Notes under the pieces: model-generated | Told to the model about the DNA's origin: nothing | The model's database searches: none | The model's input: only the letters and a program-made list of their open reading frames with translations | Position numbers and translations under genes: made by a program | Assembly (NCBI GenBank): GCA_020226215.1 | Contig: CM035227.1 | Span: 7,185,343-7,249,342 of the forward strand | Source: Sindora glabra | Taxonomy: Eukaryota > Streptophyta > Magnoliopsida > Fabales > Fabaceae | Direction of reading: 5' to 3' | Length of the DNA stretch: 64,000 nt | Shown: piece by piece, positions 11,934 through 21,764 of the stretch | Layout: every line of letters begins with the position of its first letter | Numbering within the stretch: position 1 is the stretch's first letter

Positions 11934-12203
11934 TCAATGTTCCTTAGCAGGACAAGTTAGAGCCTCTTGAACAGTTCTTGGCTCTTCGTCGTCTTGAGGA
12001 GTAATCATAAGAGCTGATCCCTCAATAGAAAAGCGTCTTTTAGGTATATTTCCTCTTTTAGTTTTTCGTAGTGGGGCATTCTGTATCGTATCATATTTCA
12101 ATACAAGGTTCTCATTCGTCCTTTTTGAACTTTCACTTGGATCGATAGGTATTTCTTGAGAGCTCCCACTCAGATAAGATGAATAATTCTCATTATTATC
12201 CAC
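11934..12203 (-). pseudogene. Copia polyprotein linker between integrase and reverse transcriptase
   Basis: An 89-codon open frame rich in Ser, Asn and charged residues, including TKRGNIPKRRFSIEGSALM and ending with DDEEPRTVQEALTC. The PRTVQEAL type of motif marks the entrance to the copia reverse transcriptase. Further integrase C-terminal remnants lie between 12240 and 12700. Confidence 0.65.
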
Positions 12204-12702
12204 TTGATCTTGTGTCTCATAAAATGATATAGTGCGATCAATCTATCCTCTACTAGGAAATTCATTCTCCAAAAATGTGGCATCCCTCGATTTAAGTTCT
12301 GTTATAGTACCATCCTCATTTTCACCAATGAAGATGTAACCCTTAGATTGTTCCGAGTATATGATAAAGATACATTTCTTCCCTCGTAGACCTAATTTTC
12401 ATATTTATAAGAAGTATCATGGACATATGCAGTAGACCCCTATGGTCTGAGAATACTTAAATTAGGTTTACGTTTTATCCATAATTCATAAAGTGTAGAT
12501 GTAACTGATTTTGAGGGTACCCGATTAAGAATGAAAGTGGTCGTTAATAAAGCATCTCCCAATATGAAAAAGGTGGATTTGCCTGTGCCATCATTGACCT
12601 AACCATGTCTAAAAGTGTTCGGTTCCTTCTTTCAGCTACTCTATTTTGTTGTGGAATGTAGGGAATTATCAATTATCTCATTATCCCCTTCTCTTCACAT
12701 AA

Positions 12703-13518
12703 CTATTTGAATTGTTTTGATAAATATTCACGTCCACGGTCAGTTCTAAGTAATTTTACTTTTCTATCCATTTGATTTTCTACTTCATTTAAGTATCGTT
12801 TGAAACATTCTAATGCTTCTGACTTATGTGAAATCAAATAGATATAACCATTACGTGAGTAATCATCAATGAAAGTGATGAAATACCAAGCTCCATGTCT
12901 TGTTCGTACACTTAAAGGACCACATATGTCGGAGTGAATTAGTTGTAATGGAGTTTCAACCCTAGTCCCTATTCCAAATGGTTTTTTAGTTGCTTTACCA
13001 ACTGGACAGTGTTCACATAAGGATATTTTTAACTTTGAATTTGTACCTAGCAATCCATCTTTTGCTAGCTTAATCATCTTATTTTGATTTATATGTCCTA
13101 GTCTAGCATGCCAAACATTCATATCAATATTTGAATTTGAAGTAGAAGCGGTAAAGCAATCGTAAGTAATACTATTAATAATATCTAAAATGACAAGGCC
13201 ATCGGAAATAAAATCAGAACCATAAAATATATTATCCATAAAAATGTCAGAAATATTGTCATGAAAATTAACAGAAAAACTAAACTTTAGAAAGGAATAA
13301 ACAGAAACTAAGTTTTGCCGAATATCAAGTACAAAAAGTACATCATGTAGGATTAAGGTTCGTCCTCCACGCAAATCCAATTTGCATGTTCCAATTCCTT
13401 TGATCTCAATTCTTGCGTTGTTGCCAATATAAAGCCATCTTTTTTTACTTGGCATTCGACGATACTCGATGTAGGATCCTTGATCTTTACTCACGTGGTC
13501 TGTGGCACCTAAATCCAA
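12703..13518 (-). pseudogene. Copia protease remnant, GAG-pre-integrase and integrase core
   Basis: A 271-codon frame. It opens with DLGATDHVS: the aspartic protease signature should read D-S/T-G, so the Ser/Thr has become Leu. The GAG-pre-integrase zinc-type motif WHARLGHINQNKM (around residue 135) with CEHCPVGKA follows. The rve integrase core holds all three acidic residues: HSDICGP, FIDDYSR and DRGREYL. In intact relatives this enzyme inserts the cDNA. Here the frame ends soon after the third acidic residue, with further stops downstream. Confidence 0.85.
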
Positions 13519-13617
13519 AATCCATAAAGGATGAGATTCTGTTAGAAAAATAGTATTGGAAACAAATGAAAATTTTTCAATTTTAATGTCCAGAGATACC
13601 TTATTTTGATCATTTTG

Positions 13618-13735
13618 TTAAGTGCAATTTCGAGCAAAATGACCTTTCTTTTGACACACAAAGCATTTGATATTCTTGAGATTAACTTTCTTCCCACCAC
13701 GCTTTCCCTTCTTTTTCTTGAAGGTCCTTTTGCTA
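13618..13735 (-). pseudogene. Copia gag zinc knuckle (3' portion of split gag)
   Basis: Minus-strand codons read KRTFKKKKGKRGG and then the retroviral-type knuckle CFVCQKKGHFARNC (C-x2-C-x4-H-x4-C), which in the family packages RNA. The upstream half of gag is 11.5 kb away (25290-26005), because the Harbinger element inserted at TTA 13736-13738. Confidence 0.85.
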
Positions 13736-13994
13736 TTAGGGGTCGTTTGGTTCATACGGGAAGTAAGTTCCCAAGGGAAGAAATGGGACTTCACAGGAAG
13801 TTGATTTCCCGTATGAACTTCCTGGGATATCTCAAATTTTGTTTGGTTGTCATGGAGCAAGTTCCATTTCCCGCAAAGGAACTTCCTATGTTTTTGTTTG
13901 GTTCATCTTTGTATTTCCTATGATATAATAATGAAATGACCACAATAACCTCCAAAATAAACATTAACAGATATTAATTGATTTCAATTTTTTT

Positions 13995-14314
13995 TATGTG
14001 AAAAATACTGTTCTCCGAGGCGGGAAAATGAAAGGACACGACATCGAAGTGACAAAACGCAATGGCCTGAATACGAAACGACGCACGCGAAGGGCGTTTC
14101 GGCGGGCACAAAAAGGACGAAACAGTAACAGTAACAACACTTCGCATTCCATCTCAAAACTCACCAGTACCAGTGATCTCAAGACGCAGGAAGACACCGT
14201 GTAAATCATCGCCGAATACAGCAAGAGAAGATACCAAACGACCCTGAACAACCGGATAACATCATTTATCGACATCGGACGCTGAAAGCAAGATCAAACA
14301 GCAACTCCGCACAA
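13995..14314 (+). promoter_or_regulatory. GC-richer putative promoter/leader of the Ulp1-like gene
   Basis: Base composition changes sharply after the T run ending near 13995. The block is richer in CpG than its surroundings (GACGCACGCGAAGGGCGTTT) and leads into ATGGGTCGTCCACAG|GTAAAC, which looks like a first coding exon. It contains one half of the local palindrome plus an extra CAGTAACA unit (14119-14136). A 68-codon frame at 13998-14204 is very basic and is not counted as a gene. Confidence 0.35.
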
Positions 14315-14619
14315 ATGGGTCGTCCACAGGTAAACCCACCTCCTTTTTAGCATTGACTCTAATACAGGCATTATACTTCAGTTATAAGTGCAACGAAAAT
14401 GCCACAGCTTCCTTGGACTTGTGTTCCTATGTGAGTTGAAGTGAAACCCTAGCAGTTAGTAGGACCACAACATGCCATGTATTTTGTTGCATGTTACTGT
14501 CACTCCACATAATATCTGTTTGTATTAGGAGTCATCTGATGCCCTAAAGTAAAGTGCTTTTCCATCGGCACTGCCGTTGATCATGTTTGATTTGTAGTTT
14601 AACACCATAATGTAGTGGG

Positions 14620-15725
14620 TGTTACTGTTGTCAGCGAAACAGTAACATCTCGCTTCATTAGTCTTTGATAGGGTAAGCATGTTGGTTTTGTCAAGGTTAT
14701 CCGTTTAGTCACGAATCATCTTGTTTATAACTTGTATTTTTTGTGCTGGCGTCTCTGTTTGCGGGCCAAACACTACTATGTCACCACGGTAGGGGATCGT
14801 AAAATAGTTATGTCTCAGTTCTTGACTCATGTTACTGTTTCTAGGTGAAACAGAAACACACCACTACCACAAGGTTTCGTTGTCACTTATACGGCATTTT
14901 TCCTGCTCGTGGTTGTTTTTAATCGTTTTCAACACTAGAGAGCTTTGTTAAACATGTATCTCTTATTTTTGATAATCATGTTACTGTTTCTCGGTGAAAC
15001 AGCAACACAGCTCTACCACGAGGTTGCATTGTTAGTCAGACCTCACGGAAACTACCTGTGCATATTTTGGTTCTTTTCCAATATAGCAGAGTGCTGTGAA
15101 ACTCGCATAAGTTCCATTTTCTGGGTCATGTTACTGTTTCTTGGTAAAACAGTAACACATAATTTCTTCGAGGCTGCGCTGTTAATCATGCCTCATCTTG
15201 TCAAATTACATTCCTCGTGTTCGTTATCAAAGCAGCAGGGATTCGTAAAATGGTCATTTCTCAAATCTTTGCTCATGTTACTATTTCTCGGTGAAACAGC
15301 AACACAACTCTACCACAAGGTTGCATTGTTAGTCAGACCTCGTATTGTCTACTTGTACATGTTCTTATTCTTTTTCAACGTAGTAGATTGATGGCAAACT
15401 CGCACATCTCGATTTTCTGGCTCATGTTTCTGTTTCTTGTTGAAACAGTAACACATGGTTCCTTGGAAGCTTCAATGTTGACCATGCCTCACTTTGTCAA
15501 ATTATGTTCCTATTGCTCGTTATCAACATATTAGAGATCCGTAAGACAGTTATATTTCGGTTATTGGCTCATGTTACTGTTTCTCGGTGAAACAATAACA
15601 TCCCACTACCACGATGTTATATTGTTATTCATACCTCACAGAGTGGCACTTACCCACGAGTTTTGTTAAACATGTATATCTCATTTTTTATCTCATGTCA
15701 CTTTCTCTTGCTGAAACAGTAACAT
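14620..15725. repeat. Left palindrome array, period about 148 bp (8 hairpins)
   Basis: Palindromes of the form CATGTTACTGTTT-loop-AAACAGTAACA start at 14620, 14828, 14977, 15127, 15274, 15423, 15570 and 15694. Spacing is 208, 149, 150, 147, 149, 147 and 124 bp. Spacer DNA is also related between units (for example GAGGTTGCATTGTTAGTCAG and ACCTCA), so this is a diverged tandem array. The array lies in the first intron of the Ulp1-like gene. The 148-codon frame at 14945-15391 is a translation of the repeats, not a gene. Confidence 0.9.
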
Positions 15726-16604
15726 CACTAGGAAGAATTGGATGTTGCATTAGTAATCATACCTCGTTTTGTCCATTTATACTTAAGCTAACTCTTGATT
15801 TGACGTTTACCTGAGCAGAAAGGCGCTAAAGCACTCACACAAGGAGACTTTTCTGATGAAGAAACCCAGAAATTCCAGCAATATAGGTCCAATCTTTTGG
15901 CCTGCATTAGGCAGGTTGATCAGCTTCAGTTGGATGACAGGCACACGACGGTGCTACGACACAACCCATTTTGGGTCCTAATTAATGCAATAATAACAAA
16001 GGAACTGGATCGCAGCATGTATCGGAAAAGCGATGTTGAAATTCAGTCTATAATTACTACCTTCTCAGACAAGAATAATTATTTCAACATTGGGGGCGAT
16101 CATCTCAGAATAACACCAACATCAGTGAAGCTGATCTTTGGAATAAGAGATGGAGACCAGCCCATCGAGACAACGTCTGGCAAGAGGACACTGTCAGACT
16201 TTGACATAAGATGTTTCCGTGGCAAAGCACGGATGAGCAAACCAATAATATTCAACGCTCTCGAAAGAGCAGTGCGGGGAACATCGGAGACTGATGTGCA
16301 GGATGTCTCCCGCTTCATGACATTGATGCTTCTAGTCACCCTCTTCGTACCAAACAGGGCCCACACATTGGCCTGGTCATACGTCAAATACGTAGAGAAT
16401 GTAGATGAAATAACACAATATGGGTGGTCACAACACATTCACGACCAACTCATGAATTCTCTCAAAAAGGACAGCACCCCCAATGTAACCAGGTGTGTCA
16501 TGCTATTGCCAGTAAGTTAAAGATGTCAAAACTGCTCTTTACTTCGTGTCCGAATCCTTTACATTTTCTTCATTCATCTCCATTCATTTGAGTGAATGTT
16601 CCTG

Positions 16605-16918
16605 TCTCCTTATTGTATGTTTGTCGCAAGTCTTGGCTCATGTTACTGTTTTAGACTAAAATAGTAACATGTCCCTGCTTTGTCTCTGAATGGTTACCCA
16701 AAGTCTCATGGTATTTTTATTGTTAATGTGATCTCACTTGACAGTTATTCGTGAGTTCTTCATCCTTATTGTATGTTTGTCGCAAGTCTTGGCTCATGTT
16801 ACTGTTTTAGACTAAAACAGTAACATGTCTCTGCTTTGTCTCTGAATGGTTACCCAAAGTTTCATAGCATTTTTATTGTTAATGTGATCTCATTTGACAG
16901 TTATTTGTGAGTTTTTGG
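16605..16918. repeat. 156-bp tandem duplication, each copy with one palindrome
   Basis: Two copies beginning TCCTTATTGTATGTTTGTCG (about 16605 and 16761), period 156 bp. Each has CATGTTACTGTTTTAGACT followed by the complementary arm AAACAGTAACATG (16639-16671 and 16795-16827; the first has one mismatch). They lie in intron 2 of the Ulp1-like gene. The spacer is unrelated to that of the left or right array. Confidence 0.88.
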
Positions 16919-17243
16919 TTCATGTTAAAGATTACGTACAAGAATAACTTGTTTACCTCCAGTTGTTCTTCATCTTTTTATTACTCCGTCTTGGATGCAG
17001 CCTCTTAAGGAAATTAACGTGACAAATTGTACGTTTTATTATCGACAGTATTGGCTGTGTGAGATTACCAGCGTGCTGGGCGGGCACCACATCCAAAGAG
17101 TTCCAAGGTGCCTGAAATGAGACCTGAAGCTCCTCACACGCCAACTGAGGGATCAACTTATCAGCCAGCTTCAGGTAACAGTATGAAAATATCAACCTAT
17201 TATGATGCCCCATAAATGCCAGTGCAAGAAAGCATGTTACTGT

Positions 17244-17404
17244 ATTGAAACCTGGAGAGAAGGACCTGTTACTGTTTCACGTATAAACAGTAACATCTTG
17301 TTCGATGTTACTGTCTATTTCCATGAGAAATAGACAGTAACATCGAACAAGATGTTACTGTTTATACGTGAAACAGTAACAAGTCCTTCTCTCCAGGTTT
17401 CAAT
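17244..17404. repeat. 161-bp near-perfect palindrome made of three nested palindromes
   Basis: Outer arms ATTGAAACCTGGAGAGAAGG and its complement at the right end. Inside are TGTTACTGTTTCACG...AAACAGTAACA, its mirror copy on the other arm, and a central GATGTTACTGTCTATTTC with its complement around a CATGA loop. One mismatch is visible between the arms (ACC versus ACT near 17266). It lies in intron 3 of the Ulp1-like gene. As RNA it would fold into a hairpin of nearly 80 base pairs. Confidence 0.92.
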
Positions 17405-17498
17405 TGTTATTTTGATACCCATTCCAGCAATTTACTTTGATTTATGCATGGTGTTGCTGTTTCATAACAAACACAAGCATGCCGTAGTCACAATGCAA

Positions 17499-17531
17499 CA
17501 TGTTACTGTATTCTCTGAAAATAGTAACATG
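17499..17531. repeat. Single palindrome copy
   Basis: CATGTTACTGTATTCT, a loop, then AAATAGTAACATG: a member of the same family in intron 3 of the Ulp1-like gene, 40 bases before the next exon. Confidence 0.8.
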
Positions 17532-18734
17532 CCGATTTCCCACACTAACAGTGGAAATAATGTTATGCTTCAGGTCGTAAACAGAGAGATTGAGCCCACT
17601 GTACATGAATACGACCTCCTCTACACAGATGAGACAAATCTACGGTTGATTGAATTCGCTGACAATACAAAATCACATGACACACCCTCCCAATCGGAGG
17701 ATTCGGAGGGCGATAATGAGACAGCATCGGCCCAGTACGTGATCTAACCCCGGCTAACAAAGCTGGACTAATTTGCTGATATTGCGCTGTCCCAGAAGGA
17801 CCAACAGCAACAAAACAACGATGAAGTTCTACGGCTTAGGGATCAACTCACCAGTGCAAACACAGAGTTACTCAAACTGAAGGATGAGTTGACGTCCCTC
17901 ACTAAGAAACTTCATTCGTTAGAACAACAGAAAGAAGAAAACGCAGAGACAATATCCAAACTTAAACATGATAACACACTGCTACAGGAGGAACTGTCCA
18001 CAGCAACAAGTGAGGCAGAAAACCTCAGGGCGGTCAACATTAGTTTGGAAAATCATAATAAACAGCTCAATGCACAGCTATCAGAACAGATTGTGCAGGT
18101 GGTTGAACAAGCTGAGGTAGAAACCACCAAAGCTGATGAGCAAGTTAAAGACGAGGCAAAACAGCGATCAGTGATAGTGAATATAAAGAAAAAAACTAAG
18201 AAAAATAAAACGGGACGAGGAGTTCACGTACTCTGGTCCTTTGAAAAAATGAACGAGACAAGCATATGCACGTCAGCAGATAACAACCGATGAGGAGATA
18301 ACAACCGCTGAGGAGGTCTACGGGCAGACCAAAGAGGCCCCTGTTGTAATTGAGGATGAAACACCCACAGATAAAAACAATAAAAAGCAGACTCACAAGC
18401 CACCCCACAGTCCAAAGCTTCCAACTGCTAAATACCTGACCAAGGATGTCAGGAGTAAGAAGATGCAATTAAAATTGGCAGGAGATCCTCAGTAAGTCAT
18501 GTTCTATTTTCTTGTGGATGCTTTGCATTTACTAGGAAGTTTTATCTATCGCCTCATCTAATCCCTTTGTCAAATCACCACATGCAGTATTTTTGTCTGG
18601 TCAATCCCCGAGCAGGATTTGTTCATCACATTTGAGGATTTGGTAAGAGTTATGAAGGAGGCAACAATCACGAACAATGTATGTATCATCTGGTCATTTA
18701 AACGCATTGTTATTTTATCGTTAATCACACTTCT

Positions 18735-18773
18735 ATTCCTGTTACAGTTTCTTTCCTAAACAATAACAGGAAT
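18735..18773. repeat. Variant palindrome copy
   Basis: ATTCCTGTTACAGTTT-loop-AAACAATAACAGGAAT, a diverged member with a longer outer stem (ATTCCTGTTA/TAACAGGAAT). It lies in intron 5 of the Ulp1-like gene. Confidence 0.65.
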
Positions 18774-19385
18774 ATAGTTTAATCGGTCTCGAAGAGATTG
18801 TTATCTCAACTTTGTGGAGTCCAAACGATTAGATACAATTATTCTATCTGTTTCAACTGGCAGATTCTTGTGTTACTGTTTGAAGTTTGCCACCCTTATC
18901 AATCATATAACAAGAACTAAACAATCAATGCAGATCATAGATGGCCATGCCTACACTCTGAGCCTGGCTTCCAGGAACAGTGAAAGGAAGGTATTTGCCT
19001 TCGACAGCTGTTGTTGGGTAAGATTCTGAATCCATCTCGCTTATATGAATCACATAAGGCATCATTGATTCTGACTTAGGTTAAAACTATGTTGACAGTC
19101 TTACATTGTGAGCAACCTCAAGTTTCTCCAGGAAGCCAGGCAATACAAATTCGATGCACATATGGAGGAGGCAATGGCTGCAGATGTTGTTATCTTCCCA
19201 CTGAACTCCACGGGCGTCAATGACTTCAGCAACCCCAACCACTTCACTTTTCTCGTCCTAGATAATAAAGCACGCAGGTGGACACACTATAACTCGATGC
19301 GGCCGAGAAGAGAGGGGACACCGGATCCATACTTTCGTGATGCCACGATGGTGGTGAGTGATATTTAATGCCTTGTTATTTTATT

Positions 19386-19418
19386 GACGTTACTCTTTCC
19401 ATCAGACACAGTAACATC
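19386..19418. repeat. Degenerate palindrome copy
   Basis: GACGTTACTCTTTCC-loop-GACACAGTAACATC in intron 7 of the Ulp1-like gene. A weaker half-conserved copy follows near 19533-19562. Confidence 0.5.
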
Positions 19419-20484
19419 ACATAAACATAATAAGACAACGGTGTATCTCTCGTATGTAGCTCATTTCATGGTCTTCTGTTGGAGAAAACATGTCAAGTGT
19501 GATTCTATTACAAACATAAGCTGTTATTCGTTGATGTTTCTGTTTCTTGTAAAGACAGTCACTGTTTGTTTCCTGGGAGTTCCAATTTATTCTTAAACAT
19601 CATTGGGTCATTTGTATGGTGGATGTGTTTTTGTTGCTGATATTACTGTTGCTATAACAAAAACCAATAACTCATAACAATACAAGATGTTACAGCCAGA
19701 AATGTAGACAATTGCACGGAGTTTTCATTTTTTATTTTTGTTGGTTTGCTAACAACAGAAAGACTACTACGAGAAAAGGATGAATGAAGTCCTTGCACGG
19801 GGTGGATTGGATAAGAGGGTAGAGCGAGCCACCTCAGGTCCACCGTTTGATATAATATCATACGAACGGTCACCTCAACAGGAAGAAGGATCGTAAGTAG
19901 CAAGGTCCTTTCTTATCAAATGTTAACATGTCTAGTGGGTACCAAACTAACTCGTTACTATTTTCCAAGCAAGACTGCGGGATAATCGTATGCTTCCATA
20001 TAGATAATATATTCAACAATATTGAGTTCCAGGAACAATTTCCCTTGGAAGAAGTGAGACAATACAGAGCAAAATTAGTTAATAAATTCCTCCAGGATTT
20101 CACTCTTCCCAGCTGAAGTTGATTAACATGCACATATATAACAATAAAGTTGATTATTATGCACATATGTAAAACTAAATTCATGTTAAACCATTGTCTT
20201 AATATTTAAAATTCAAGTGTATGTATAACTCAATTGTAAATGTAATTCTTCTGTACAGATTAATCTTATATCCAGTTTATGTTAGCACTCAGACATCAGG
20301 TTGCCATATGAATTACTCGCACATGTGTTGATGTTACTCTTTTTTAACGGATACCCCTCCCATCCAGTTGTGCGATACTATTCTCAAAACCCACCACCAA
20401 TGTTTGTATGAATGAAGGACAATCTTTGAACAGTCATCAGCGATGAACATGCACCTCTCACACGCACACGGGCCAGTTCCCTGG

Positions 20485-21530
20485 GTGTTACTGTTATCGT
20501 CCGAAACAGTAACATCACATAAACTGTATTTTCTTGGTTCTAATCCTGAGAGGGACTTGTCAAGTGACATGCACAACCACTCAAACGCAGTATGAACACG
20601 TTTCTTGGACATAATGAGGATAGGAACTTGTCAAGTGACATGAATAACAACCTAGACCCGCCCTCCAACCAACCATAACCTCCAGGGCTCAATACCCAGC
20701 ACCCTTGATGATGTTACTGTTTTCTCCGAAAACAGTAACATCACATATGAACACGTTTCTTGGACATAATGAGGATAGGAACTTGTCAAGTGACATGAAT
20801 AATAACCTAGACCCGCCCTCCAGCCAACCATAACCTCCAGGGCTCAATACCCAGCACCCTCGTTGATGTTACTGTTTTCTCCCAAAATAGTAACATCACA
20901 TATGAACACGTTTCTTGGACATAATGAGGACAGAAACTTGTCAAGTGACATGAATAACAACCTAGACCCGCCCTCCAGCCAACCATAACCTCCAGGGCTC
21001 AATACTCAACACCCTCGTTGATGTTACTGTTTTCTCCCAAAACAGTAACATCACATATGAACACGTTTCTTGGACATAATGAGGACAGGAACTTGTCAAG
21101 TGACATGAATAACAACCTAGACCTGTCTTCCAGCCAACCATAACCTCCAGGGCTCAATACCCAACACCCTCGTTGATGTTACTGTTTTCTCCCAAAACAG
21201 TAACATCACATATGAACTAAATTTCTTGGACACAATCAGGATAGGAACTTGTCAAGTGACATGAATAACAACCCAAACCCGCCCTCCAGCCAACCATAAC
21301 CTCCAAGGCTCAATACTCAGCAGCGTCGGTGATGTTACTGTTTTTGCCCAAAATAGTAACATCCCATACGAAGACGTTTCTTTGACATAATCAGGATAGG
21401 AACTTATCAAGTGACGTGAATAACCACCCGCACCCGCCCTCCAGCCCATCATAACCTCCAGGACTCAATACCTATCAGACTCGAGAATGTTACTGTTTTT
21501 GCCTAAAACAGTAACATCCAAGATAATGTG
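20485..21530. repeat. Right palindrome array, period 155 bp (7 hairpins)
   Basis: Hairpins GATGTTACTGTTTT-loop-AAAACAGTAACATC start at 20485 (variant), 20710, 20865, 21020, 21175, 21331 and 21487. The last six are spaced 155-156 bp. Spacers are nearly identical (CGCCCTCCAGCCAACCATAA, GGAACTTGTCAAGTGACATG), so this is a young minisatellite. It lies downstream of the Ulp1-like gene, between it and the converging ORF1. The spacer differs from the left array, only the palindrome is shared. Confidence 0.95.
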
Positions 21531-21764
21531 TAACCAGTAGCGTTCGATGATGCACGAAAAGGACTGAGCTGAACTACAGGAGTATCAATGGAATTGCCAT
21601 GAGAAAAAAAAGGGAATGTATTGTTATATTCAGCCACATCATTTAATACATTATGTGATCCGATGTCAGTGTCCAAAAAATAGGTACACATACAGAAGTT
21701 CAACAACATAGTATGAATTTAGTGAGTGTCTTGGCTCCTATTGACTACTAATTTTTCTAGAACT

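Larger units (their letters stand above)
14315..20116 (+). pseudogene. Ulp1-like (C48) cysteine protease family gene in the transposon
   Basis: Nine exons fit splice signals: 14315-14329 (MGRPQ), 15819-16511, 17001-17174, 17574-18491, 18588-18678, 18934-19017, 19099-19353, 19759-19892, 19936-20116. Junction phases agree. The intact form would be about 848 residues. Order: an N-terminal domain of the kind found with plant transposon Ulp1 genes (residues about 30-235), a long coiled coil (about 330-430, QLTSANTELLKLKDELTSL), a basic linker, then the protease. Catalytic His lies in NHFTFLVLD, the next position is Asn in HYNSM where classical Ulp1 has Asp, and the Gln/Cys pair is in KQDCGIIVC. 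Such domains remove SUMO-like modifiers in cellular homologues; transposon versions are of unknown role. Broken by in-frame stops at 17118, 17745 and 17769, each one transition from Trp or Gln, plus a +1/-2 frameshift near 18250-18290. Confidence 0.75.

Noticed and set aside
14945..15391. 148-codon open frame with repeated MLLFLGETATQLYHE-type units
   Set aside because: It is a translation through the ~148-bp palindrome units inside intron 1 of the Ulp1-like gene. The repetition comes from the DNA repeat, not a protein family.
14620..21517. CRISPR-like array of palindromic repeats with regular spacers
   Set aside because: This is plant nuclear DNA, the spacers are themselves repeated, spacing is about 118 bp between repeats, and no cas genes exist. 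The arrays belong to a transposon.
20485..21517. Hairpins as transcription terminators
   Set aside because: Stem-loop terminators of this kind are bacterial, no T run follows, and the same hairpins occur within introns.
13995..21764. Helitron or CACTA element as carrier of the Ulp1-like gene
   Set aside because: No Rep/helicase, no CTRR-type 3' hairpin end, and no CACTA terminal sequence with a 3-bp duplication could be found at the segment edges.
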